A stretch of 64,000 nucleotides of DNA from JAUVKA01 sp964465145 (GTDB lineage: Bacteria; Bacteroidota; Bacteroidia; Bacteroidales; UBA12481): contig CAYXJR010000010.1 of the NCBI GenBank assembly GCA_964465145.1, positions 10,287 through 74,286 of the forward strand, read 5' to 3'. Position 1 is the stretch's first letter. Each line of letters opens with the position of its first letter. Position numbers and translations under genes: made by a program. Shown piece by piece: positions 18,378 through 27,264 of this stretch. The notes beneath the pieces are model-generated. The model was given only the letters and a program-made list of their open reading frames with translations. It did no database searches and was not told the origin of the DNA.

Positions 18378-21300
18378 TTACCTTACAATTGAAATCTTCC
18401 TTGACAAGAATCTTCCTTCCTTAATGTTAATAATCATAACATAAACACCATTCAGAATCCCATCATCAAGCTGATACCTTTGCTCGCCATTTCTGGCAAA
18501 GGCAGCGATTTTCCTTCCGCTCAAATCATATAATTCTACTCCTGTGATTTTACATGAATTATCATGAATCAGAATTTCATGATGTTGGGATGAATATGAT
18601 ACCTCAGACCAGTCATTGATAATCTCCTCAATACCTGTCGTTTTTGCGAATTTTATATTAAGGTCATCAATAAAAGCATACCCAGTATGGGCAGCATTGC
18701 TGAATCGGATCCCCTGGAATGGATTTGTATTGGTGATTCCATCCTTTTGCATATTCCAATTCCACTGAGCAATTTCAACTTCATTAATAATCAAGGTACC
18801 TTTTCCCGAAGGCATATCCAGAGCTAATTGTGCAAGGTTCCAGTCATTTGGGATAAAAAAGAACTGGCTCGATGATTCTCCAAAATTAAAAGTCCCAAGG
18901 TTATCACCATATAAACCGATCCGTGAGTTCACAGCCAGAGTATCTCCGTCATTACTACCCTGCATAAACTCTATTCCAAATTCTGCTCTATTGTTCCTGA
19001 AATAAAACTCCACAACATAAGCTGAATCGGCATTGGGATCCAACAGGATTCCGGCATCACTTGTAGCTGTAAATTCAAGGGAATATCTGCCTGATCTTTT
19101 AATCGACCGACTAGTTTTGGCTGGTTCTGAGAGAACATCGCTGTAATTAACCCAAAAAGGAGATTCATAGGACACATCACATTTTGCATAATAATCATCG
19201 AAATCCTCCACAAAAGGCATGGGGAATGCTTCAAAAGTTGAAAAATGATAGATTCCAGAATAATATGTGGTATCATTATGAAAGGACTCAACTCTCCAAT
19301 AATAATCCAGATTGTTTTCAAAACTATAATCATAGGTATTACCTGTACTAAATATACCAACTATTGGGAGTCGGTCCCTGGTCTTTCCAATGTAGATATT
19401 ATAGTAGACGTCGGGGTCATCATGGAAATTAGCCTGCCAGCTTATCTGGCTGGTGTTTGGAACATTGGAATTTCTAGCCGGTGATGGATAGCATGGAGCA
19501 AAGGAAGAAGGGGAAGTATGCTCCAATGCAGGTGCACTTCCTTTAATATTTGGTAAAACATCCTGGTACGATTCATAACTGATATAGCAGCTGTCTATCC
19601 TAATGCCAGTCATATGTGACACATCAAAAGAGGATAGATTTTGAAAATATTTGTCTGCTCCGTATAAATCATAACAATTGTTGAATATAGCGTCATGGGA
19701 TGTAAAAGAGATGACTCCGGCGTTAGAGTTATGCCTGAGATGGTAGAAATCATAGGGGAGTCCATCAGACCCTCTAATAACACTGAGTGAATTGGTTTTT
19801 TCAATTACCGTAAAATCAAATTGTCTGCATCGGTGAAACATCAAGTAACTCAGCCCATTCAGGTAATTTCCCTCACTAATTCCATATAAAGAAATCCCAT
19901 CAATAAACAGGTATTTCAGTTGAGTGAGCTGGTCTATTCCCCTTTGATCCTGGAAATCTATTTCCAGCTTATTTACCATTTCGAGTTCACCAACGAAAGG
20001 CATCCGATTAAGATCCTCGGTATAACCTAGCTGGATATTAATAGCCTGTCTTAACTCCAGGCTGGGAATATTGGCAAGGGTTTTGTCAGATATATATGTG
20101 TATGGTTCGCTGAGTTCTGAAGCCCCATAGGTACTATATACAGCAATACAATTAATCTCAGAACTGATCCCAAAATCCTGGGGGTGCATCATCACTGAAG
20201 TGGATGTAGTTTCCACAACAGGAACTACACCATCGCGAAGGAGGATATAGCGGTCCAGGCTGCCTAAGAGGGAATCGGGTAAACTGATATTCCAACTGAT
20301 ATTAAGACTATCACCAACGGCAACCGTAGATAAATCCTGGGGTATTGGTAATCTTGACTTGGGATGATAATTGATAAAACAACTCAGCAACACGTGATCT
20401 GCTTCAGCCGTAACATTGGGAAAATCCAAGAAATAGTATCCGTCGAATTCTCCACCCATTCCAAGGTTAAAATGGAAGAAATTGGTATCATAATACCCGT
20501 CAATAACAAAGGTGTGTCCCTTCCACTCGGCTGGCACAGGGCGTTTCATTGATAACTGATGTTTAAGTACCTTGATAAAATCATGCTGCCAATATTCTAT
20601 CCTCCGCATGTTGTCACTGTAAAAAAAATGAATAGGCATTGTTTCCCGTAAAGTGAGAAGATCGGCTCCTTCGGACTGTAATCGACAAGCCACAGCCATG
20701 AAATATAATAAGTTCGCTATCTGATCATTGGCGCTTTCATCAGGCATGCTGGCAAAATCAAAACTAACATCCCCAAAATTACCGCAAATTTCTTCATCTA
20801 TGGCCTTATATAAGTAGCAATACTCTCCAAATCCTGTTTTCGGGTATTCAAAATATCTGAATACTTGTCCCATAGTAATAGCCGGTGAGGCATTTGCCTT
20901 ACCCCCTACCGGGAAATCAGCACAGAAGCTACTATCTACTTTCCATTTTGTAGTCATGAGTGCTGGAATAAATAAGCTCTTTTCAGTCTTGGTGGATTTT
21001 TGTACCGAAAATTCATCCCAAAACTCCCTTACTGAAGGATAAGAGGTTGTTTCATTAATATAACTACTGCAGGTTGTTCTTAATGCTTCAAAATAGCTCT
21101 CAAGTGAAGCCGGAGCATGTGATAACTCAGTGGAGAAACTGCTTTCGAAAGAAAAGCCTAGGACTGGTGGGCACCTGTCATCCTCAGCAACCAGGACAAA
21201 TCCTCCTCCATCCACGTCACATATATAAAAAGGATAATTAGATTTTAATGAAGCCTGAACACGTATATTGGTCTTGTTTTTTGCCCAATCAGCAGGAAAT

Positions 21301-21434
21301 CGTGTATCAGCAATTGACTTAGCAATTTGGATGGCTTTATCACGACTCACTTCCTTTGCAATTGAGCTACCAGAAAAACACAGAGCAATAATCAAACTGA
21401 GTGTTAAAAATGCTGTAATTCTTCTAGGCTTCAT
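18378..21434 (-). CDS. Secreted C10 (streptopain-like) peptidase homologue with catalytic Cys replaced by Ser
   Basis: The 1018-residue protein has a signal peptide (1-26) and a Spi-like inhibitory propeptide (about 27-130). A C10 peptidase domain (about 150-345) and beta-sandwich modules follow. The C-terminus is a T9SS type A-like sorting domain (last about 75 residues; ITGVELYDLSGRKIA, then GVYVMIIN). In C10 enzymes the nucleophile lies in GC-V-A-x-A-M-A-Q. Here the aligned segment is NASPAITMGQVFRYFEYP with Ser183 in place of Cys. The His is kept (GHTFVIDGY, His307) and Asn323 is present, but the usual W-G-W-G-G is LGMGG. It is probably an inactive pseudo-peptidase secreted by T9SS. Confidence 0.8.
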   Translation of the reverse strand: MKPRRITAFLTLSLIIALCFSGSSIAKEVSRDKAIQIAKSIADTRFPADWAKNKTNIRVQASLKSNYPFYICDVDGGGFVLVAEDDRCPPVLGFSFESSFSTELSHAPASLESYFEALRTTCSSYINETTSYPSVREFWDEFSVQKSTKTEKSLFIPALMTTKWKVDSSFCADFPVGGKANASPAITMGQVFRYFEYPKTGFGEYCYLYKAIDEEICGNFGDVSFDFASMPDESANDQIANLLYFMAVACRLQSEGADLLTLRETMPIHFFYSDNMRRIEYWQHDFIKVLKHQLSMKRPVPAEWKGHTFVIDGYYDTNFFHFNLGMGGEFDGYYFLDFPNVTAEADHVLLSCFINYHPKSRLPIPQDLSTVAVGDSLNISWNISLPDSLLGSLDRYILLRDGVVPVVETTSTSVMMHPQDFGISSEINCIAVYSTYGASELSEPYTYISDKTLANIPSLELRQAINIQLGYTEDLNRMPFVGELEMVNKLEIDFQDQRGIDQLTQLKYLFIDGISLYGISEGNYLNGLSYLMFHRCRQFDFTVIEKTNSLSVIRGSDGLPYDFYHLRHNSNAGVISFTSHDAIFNNCYDLYGADKYFQNLSSFDVSHMTGIRIDSCYISYESYQDVLPNIKGSAPALEHTSPSSFAPCYPSPARNSNVPNTSQISWQANFHDDPDVYYNIYIGKTRDRLPIVGIFSTGNTYDYSFENNLDYYWRVESFHNDTTYYSGIYHFSTFEAFPMPFVEDFDDYYAKCDVSYESPFWVNYSDVLSEPAKTSRSIKRSGRYSLEFTATSDAGILLDPNADSAYVVEFYFRNNRAEFGIEFMQGSNDGDTLAVNSRIGLYGDNLGTFNFGESSSQFFFIPNDWNLAQLALDMPSGKGTLIINEVEIAQWNWNMQKDGITNTNPFQGIRFSNAAHTGYAFIDDLNIKFAKTTGIEEIINDWSEVSYSSQHHEILIHDNSCKITGVELYDLSGRKIAAFARNGEQRYQLDDGILNGVYVMIINIKEGRFLSRKISIVR

Positions 21435-21592
21435 CTATAAAAGGCTTATATTAAGAACAATACACTAATTGGTCATCAACTTTCTATTACGAATTACTAT
21501 AAATAGATAATGACTCCCTATAAATTTATGAAAAAAATAATATTATCCGTACACATTTGCCAAGAAGTTAGTCCTTTAAGCCTCCTTTTTTT

Positions 21593-21602
21593 TCGTACCT
21601 TG
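21593..21602 (+). promoter_or_regulatory. -7 element TCGTACCTTG
   Basis: TCGTACCTTG lies 20 bases before the ATG of the BNR protein gene. It matches a small group of -7 elements with a TCGTAnnTT core, also at 42329-42340, 54204-54216 and 55404-55416, all before genes for secreted proteins. Confidence 0.45.
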
Positions 21603-21621
21603 CCTACACATCTATCGACCT

Positions 21622-24405
21622 ATGAAAAGGCATATCTTAGCCCTCACCGGATTCATAGTTACATGCCTTTTTGCAGCAGGATTATTGATTATGCCATTGA
21701 TCACTCAGACTGATATTAGAGGTGATTATGAGCAATTCCTGGTTCAGGAATACACGAGTTTCCCTATTGCAGATTTGACTGCAGGAGAAAAGGAACCAGC
21801 CATGGACCGACCCGACCTTGCTTCCTTCACTGATTATATTAAAACTATGGATCCGGAATTGAAGGCAGTTCCTGCCTGGCGTTTGGCAGAGGGGCTGGAG
21901 CATTCAAAAGCATTACAAGCCAAAGAAGGTTTTAAATCTGCATCTGGAGACATAAGCTGGACTGCTCATCCAACTGATATGGGAGGAAGAACACGAACCC
22001 TGATGTTCGACCCAAATGACTCTGGCAACATGAAGGTATGGGCGGGTTCGGTAACCGGAGGACTCTGGGTGAATGAAGATCCCTTTGGAAATACAGAATG
22101 GGAGCCTGTCGATGATTTCTGGGCCAATCTATCAATAAGTACTATGACTTATGACCCAAACAATACCCATACTTTTTATGTTGGTACTGGAGAAAGTCAA
22201 ACTGCCCTAATAATCTACCGGGAGTCGTCTGGAAGAGGTTCTGGAATTTACAGGTCAAAAGATGCCGGGGAAACATGGGCGGTTATCCCATCAACAAAGG
22301 ATTGGGCTTACGTCACAGACATATTAGTGCGTGATGAAGATGAACAAAGTGTGATTTACGCTGGGGTCATATCAGGTAAATATAAAGGTGCTAATCACCA
22401 AAGTACCCCAACTGATGGCCTCTTTCGGTCTACCGATGATGGAGAAAGCTGGACGCAGGTGATGCCAAATATTGCCGGGGAAAGTGTACCCTATGCTCCT
22501 TCGGATATAGAGACTTCCTCGGACAAGAAAAGGATTTTCGTTGGAACCACTTACAATCTTGACGGTAAGGGAGGTTCATGTCTGCTCTATTCAGATGATG
22601 GGATTAACTGGTCCCTGAATTCGACTTATCATGATGAAATAATTGACGGAAAAAGTATATCTGGCAATTCTCGGGAATATACCTATCCTGGCCGAGTGAT
22701 GTTTTCAAATGCACCCTCTAATCCTGATATTATGTATTCGGTGATCGCTGGTGGATATGTAAGATCAGATCTGTTTATTGGCTACGACTGCGTTTATGTT
22801 CTTAAATCTATTGACAAGGGACAGACCTGGTCAAATTTGAGTATTCCTATGCGCGATTCACAAAACACATTTGCATACCTGGCCTGGCATGCCCTGGTAA
22901 TCCAGGTGAGTCCAAATAATCCAAATCTTATTTGGCTGGGTGGACTTGATACATGGAGAAGCGTAGATGCAGGCGCAAGCTGGACCTTGCTATCCTATTG
23001 GGGTTCAATGTACGGCGGTGGATCAACAAAATATGTTCACGCTGATATTCACTCATTTAAATTCCGTCCCGGTAGCTATTCTGATATGTTAATCGCCACG
23101 GATGGTGGTATTTTTGGTACAAAGACAGCCTCATCCACAGATCCAATTTTTTACGAATACAACAAGGGATACAGTACACTACAGTATTATTCCGGAGCCA
23201 TCCATCCCGATGCAGGTGCAATTCACTTTGTAGGAGGTCTACAGGACAATGGCACTATGTTTTACAAAAAAGACAATGTACCGACCTTTAGGGATATGTT
23301 ATCCGGTGGAGACGGTGCATTGTGTTTCATTGATCAAGACGATCCAAATATCCATCTAACTACTGTTTATCACAGTTCCGTTTATCTCTATAACGCTGAA
23401 AAAGAACAGGATCCAGTCGCTGTAAAATCCAGAGGATTTGACGATGGTACATTTATTAATGCCATGGACTACGATTGGAGGGATAACGTCCTCTTTGCCA
23501 ACGGTCAACGGGAAGAGGGGACCAATCCCAACACCTTATTGGTTGTAGGAGTAACCTCTTCAGATATTAGAGGGTCTTTGCAGGATATGGAGACTAATTC
23601 AACAGTTCCGTATTCCTGCATTAAATGGTCTGAACACTCTCCATTGGGAAAAATCAATCTATTTATTGGAACCCAGGCTGGGAAATTATTTAAACTGGAT
23701 GATGATGACCAGATTGGGGGAACTATAGTTGATCTTACCTCACCAGAATTCCCAACTGGAAACATATCCTGTATTGATATCGGACAATCTGAAGACACCC
23801 TTCTGGTAACATTTTCCAATTATGGAGTTGCTTCTGTATGGTTAAGTGTAGATGGAGGACAAAACTGGCAAAACAAGGATGGTGATCTACCTGATATGCC
23901 TGTACGCTGGGCTCTGTTTCACCCCGAAAACAGCGACCAGGTTATGCTGGCGACCGAATTAGGTACATGGTCGACAAATAAGATCCAGAATAAGATGGTG
24001 ATCTGGAGCCCTAAAGTTAATGGCATGGCCAATGTTCGGATTGACCAGATTAAAATCCGAACTTCCGATAATACTGTCCTTGCTGCCACTCATGGACGCG
24101 GGATGTTCACCGGTGTATGGAATGTTGACTACACATCTGGTATAGTCCAGGCTGAAATGGTTTCAGACATTGTACTTTACCCCAATCCCTCCAAGGGAGA
24201 ATTTCATATTGAATTCCAGTCAAATTCTACGACAGAACTTGTGATTTCAGACCTTGAAGGAAGGATAGTATTCTATGAAAAATTTGAACCAAGCCAGTCA
24301 ATAATAACAAAACCCATAGACCTGAGAGATCAGGGGAAAGGGCTCTATCTAATCAGCTTAAATACGGCTTTTGGTAAGAAAACAAGCAAACTTATATTTC
24401 AATAA
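21622..24405 (+). CDS. BNR/sortilin-like repeat protein with T9SS sorting domain
   Basis: The 927-residue protein has a signal anchor (residues 5-30). An N-terminal linker is followed by a multi-bladed propeller of BNR (Asp-box) repeats with S-x-D-x-G-x-x-W motifs, for example SKDAGETW, STDDGESW, SIDKGQTW and SVDGGQNW. The C-terminus is a T9SS type A sorting domain (DIVLYPNPSKGEFHIEF ... GLYLISLN). The fold resembles Vps10/sortilin and Ycf48-type propellers. Proteins of this type in Bacteroidota are secreted to the surface, and a polymer-binding or hydrolytic role is often supposed but not shown. It is a tandem neighbour of the homologous gene at 24447. Confidence 0.85.
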   Translation: MKRHILALTGFIVTCLFAAGLLIMPLITQTDIRGDYEQFLVQEYTSFPIADLTAGEKEPAMDRPDLASFTDYIKTMDPELKAVPAWRLAEGLEHSKALQAKEGFKSASGDISWTAHPTDMGGRTRTLMFDPNDSGNMKVWAGSVTGGLWVNEDPFGNTEWEPVDDFWANLSISTMTYDPNNTHTFYVGTGESQTALIIYRESSGRGSGIYRSKDAGETWAVIPSTKDWAYVTDILVRDEDEQSVIYAGVISGKYKGANHQSTPTDGLFRSTDDGESWTQVMPNIAGESVPYAPSDIETSSDKKRIFVGTTYNLDGKGGSCLLYSDDGINWSLNSTYHDEIIDGKSISGNSREYTYPGRVMFSNAPSNPDIMYSVIAGGYVRSDLFIGYDCVYVLKSIDKGQTWSNLSIPMRDSQNTFAYLAWHALVIQVSPNNPNLIWLGGLDTWRSVDAGASWTLLSYWGSMYGGGSTKYVHADIHSFKFRPGSYSDMLIATDGGIFGTKTASSTDPIFYEYNKGYSTLQYYSGAIHPDAGAIHFVGGLQDNGTMFYKKDNVPTFRDMLSGGDGALCFIDQDDPNIHLTTVYHSSVYLYNAEKEQDPVAVKSRGFDDGTFINAMDYDWRDNVLFANGQREEGTNPNTLLVVGVTSSDIRGSLQDMETNSTVPYSCIKWSEHSPLGKINLFIGTQAGKLFKLDDDDQIGGTIVDLTSPEFPTGNISCIDIGQSEDTLLVTFSNYGVASVWLSVDGGQNWQNKDGDLPDMPVRWALFHPENSDQVMLATELGTWSTNKIQNKMVIWSPKVNGMANVRIDQIKIRTSDNTVLAATHGRGMFTGVWNVDYTSGIVQAEMVSDIVLYPNPSKGEFHIEFQSNSTTELVISDLEGRIVFYEKFEPSQSIITKPIDLRDQGKGLYLISLNTAFGKKTSKLIFQ

Positions 24406-24446
24406 CCCTATCTCACATTATTCATGAAGATTTAATCCTTATAGCC

Positions 24447-27005
24447 ATGAAAACCTGCATCAGACTTCTTGTTTTCTTGTTGATTATTATTTCCCTGTTT
24501 AGCCAAAAACAAACTATCAGGAAACAGTTTATTAACATGCCTGAAGAGTTTGGTAAAACTATTCCCAGTGATTGGCTCATGGCACAACGAGTCTATCCAT
24601 ATGAAAGGCTGAACCCTGATGCTTATGAAGCCTCACGTCAACAGGCAATCACTATTCAAAAAGAATCAGCCAGAATGAAAAGTTCAGGTGAAAACTGGGA
24701 ATTTGTCGGACCCCTTAGTGTTGGAGGACGTATTACAGATGTTGAGATGCATTCCTCTGACTTACAGACAATATTTGCCTGCGCCGCATCAGGTGGTATT
24801 TACAGGAGTAAGAATCAGGGGAAAATATGGGAATCTATATTTGATGATTACGAAACTTCAGCCATTGGTGATATGGCTATCGCTGAAACGGATAAGAATA
24901 TCCTTTATGTTGGTACCGGTGAACCAAATTGCGGCCATGGTTCGATTACCTACGATGGATATGGGGTATATAAGTCAACGGACGGAGGAGACTCCTTTTT
25001 CCACGTCGGCCTGGAAAATGCAGGTGGTATTGGCAGAGTAGAAGTCGATCCTCAAAATGCTGATCGTGTTTTCGTTGCCTGTATGGGTAATCTATTTGCA
25101 AATAATCCAGAAAGAGGTATTTACAGGACCAAAGATGGTGGTATAACATGGGAAAATGTACTCTTTATATCTGATTCAACAGGAGGGATAGACTTAGAAA
25201 TTCATCCCACAAATCCAGATACCATTTATGCAAGTATGTGGGAGAGAATAAGACATGCGACTCATCGGTCATACGGTGGGGAAACAAGTGGATTGTTTCG
25301 TAGTTATGATGGTGGAGATAATTGGGAGGAACTTACAGTTGGATTACCTACTGAAAAAATTGGCCGTATCGGAATCGGCATCTCTAAATCCAATCCGAAT
25401 ATCTTGTATTCCTATTATGTAGGTGAGGATTCATACTGGATTGGTTGTTTCAAAAGCATAGATGGGGGTGATTCCTGGGTTGGTCCAAACTCACTTGTAC
25501 ATGGTTGGTATTGGGGAGGAAAGATACAAGTAGACCCGACAAATCCTGATCGTTTATGGGCTTCAAGTATATCACTCTGGAGAAGCCTGGATGGTGCAAA
25601 CACCTGGACCCAGATTTATGATCTGCATGCAGACCAACATGGGATCTATTGCCATCCATTGAACCCTGATCTGGTAATTACAGGAAATGATGGAGGAGTG
25701 TATATTTCGACAGATGGAACTCTTGAAAATCACAAAGTTTTGACATTACCCATCACTCAGTTTTATACTTGTGAGGTAAACCCACATAATCCAGATGATA
25801 TTATGGGTGGAACCCAGGACAATAGCAATGTAAGAGGTTCTGTAAATGATTTTATGGATTGGACCAACCATCTCCCCGGAGGAGATGGTTTCGTGATACG
25901 CATCGATCCTTCTGATGAGAATTACATGTATGTTGAAGGATTTTGGGGTAGGTTCTTTAGAAGTACTGATGGTGGCGAATCCTTTACCTCTTCTCCACCA
26001 ACAGGGAATATCAGATTCAATTGGAAAACGCCCTTTGTACTTGATCCCAAAGACCCATCCATTCTTTACCTCGGATCTCAAAAAGTTCACAAATCAATTG
26101 ATCATGCCGAAACCTGGGCTGAGATTAGTGGGGATCTAACTAATGGAAACCTCAATTCCGATGAAGATCCATATAGCTGGAGATTTGGAACCATTACAAG
26201 TCTGGCAGTTTCTCCATTGAACTCTGATATTATTTATGCCGGTACAGATGATGGAAACGTATGGATTAATTCAAATGCTTCCGGGAATTATGACTGGATA
26301 AAAATATCTGAGGGTCTGCCAAAGAGATGGGTAACATGTGTCGCTGCAGATCCATATGATGAAAATACTGCATATGTATGTTATTCAGGGATCCGGTATT
26401 TCGACCATGTTCCGCATGTTTTTAAAACCATGGACAAAGGAGCAAGCTGGATAAATATTTCCGGAAATTTACCTGATTTCCCTGTGAATAATATTCAAAT
26501 TGATCCCGATTTGTCCGACACCTATTATGTTGCAACAGATGGTGGAGTCTTTTATACTGAAGATGGCGGATCTAACTGGGATTTATTAGGAGGTGGGATA
26601 CCAGCAGTTGCCGTACTCGACCTGACTCTCCATGGAGCGAGCCGTACCCTGACTGCCGCCACTTACGGACGCGGTTTATATAGAATTAATCTGGCTGGTA
26701 CTTCAGGTATTTCTGATAGTCCTGATCTGGTTGAAGATCTAAATGTTTATCCAAATCCAGCTCAAGGAGATATCAATATTAAATTCGATCTGGATAGTGA
26801 TCAAAACGGTAAACTGTTGATTTTCGATATGAGTGGCAGACAAATCAGGGTGCTTAAAGAAGGGCTTTTCCAGGCAGGAGAAAATACATACATGTGGGAT
26901 GGTACCAAATCAGGTAATCAGCGGATTGCAGGCACCTATATTTGTCGTTTGGTTACCGATAAAACCACTTTCGCAAAACAAATTCAGGTGGTGAAATATA
27001 ACTGA
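24447..27005 (+). CDS. BNR/sortilin-like repeat protein with FlgD-like/T9SS C-terminus
   Basis: The 852-residue protein has a signal peptide (1-20) and repeated Asp-box motifs (SKNQGKIW, STDGGDSF, TKDGGITW, SYDGGDNW, SIDGGDSW, TEDGGSNW) spread over two propeller halves. The C-terminal domain contains LNVYPNPAQGDINIKF, then the FlgD-like MSGRQIRVL...YMWDGTKSGNQRIAGTY signature used by T9SS substrates. It lies 41 bases after the previous BNR gene, so the two probably form a pair. They are homologous but diverged. Confidence 0.85.
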   Translation: MKTCIRLLVFLLIIISLFSQKQTIRKQFINMPEEFGKTIPSDWLMAQRVYPYERLNPDAYEASRQQAITIQKESARMKSSGENWEFVGPLSVGGRITDVEMHSSDLQTIFACAASGGIYRSKNQGKIWESIFDDYETSAIGDMAIAETDKNILYVGTGEPNCGHGSITYDGYGVYKSTDGGDSFFHVGLENAGGIGRVEVDPQNADRVFVACMGNLFANNPERGIYRTKDGGITWENVLFISDSTGGIDLEIHPTNPDTIYASMWERIRHATHRSYGGETSGLFRSYDGGDNWEELTVGLPTEKIGRIGIGISKSNPNILYSYYVGEDSYWIGCFKSIDGGDSWVGPNSLVHGWYWGGKIQVDPTNPDRLWASSISLWRSLDGANTWTQIYDLHADQHGIYCHPLNPDLVITGNDGGVYISTDGTLENHKVLTLPITQFYTCEVNPHNPDDIMGGTQDNSNVRGSVNDFMDWTNHLPGGDGFVIRIDPSDENYMYVEGFWGRFFRSTDGGESFTSSPPTGNIRFNWKTPFVLDPKDPSILYLGSQKVHKSIDHAETWAEISGDLTNGNLNSDEDPYSWRFGTITSLAVSPLNSDIIYAGTDDGNVWINSNASGNYDWIKISEGLPKRWVTCVAADPYDENTAYVCYSGIRYFDHVPHVFKTMDKGASWINISGNLPDFPVNNIQIDPDLSDTYYVATDGGVFYTEDGGSNWDLLGGGIPAVAVLDLTLHGASRTLTAATYGRGLYRINLAGTSGISDSPDLVEDLNVYPNPAQGDINIKFDLDSDQNGKLLIFDMSGRQIRVLKEGLFQAGENTYMWDGTKSGNQRIAGTYICRLVTDKTTFAKQIQVVKYN

Positions 27006-27145
27006 ATATATTTCCCCTCTTGCAGGTAAACCTGCGAAAGAGAAAAGTATTCATTGTTGAACTGGCTGAGGCCAATGATAAATCAAGATCTTTCGCTTTA
27101 ACAAGCTGATCACTAAAAAACAGCTTCCTGCTCGGGTATAGCCTG

Positions 27146-27164
27146 CCCCGGACCTGATCCGGGG
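27146..27164. repeat. Short G+C-rich hairpin
   Basis: CCCCGGA and TCCGGGG flank a five-base loop. It lies between the BNR gene and the orphan promoter. No T-run follows, so it is more like an intergenic palindromic repeat than a classical terminator. Confidence 0.45.
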
Positions 27165-27193
27165 GCTTAAGTATAAGTACAAGGAATAAGTAA

Positions 27194-27212
27194 GGAGGGA
27201 CTTTCAAAGATA
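27194..27212 (-). promoter_or_regulatory. Orphan promoter with C-rich start element
   Basis: The minus strand reads TATCTTTG (27205-27212), AAA, GTCCCTCC (27194-27201), a near-perfect copy of the shared start module. The DNA it would transcribe holds only short AAGTAT repeats, a hairpin and then the 3' end of an opposite-facing BNR gene. The gene it once served appears to be gone. Confidence 0.6.
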
Positions 27213-27264
27213 GCCAATAACCTTGAGTTAATAAGCTGTATCTTTAATAATTCCGAATCTATTG

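Noticed and set aside
27022..27035. GCAGGT/ACCTGC hairpin as terminator of the BNR gene
   Set aside because: The loop would be two bases and no T-run follows.
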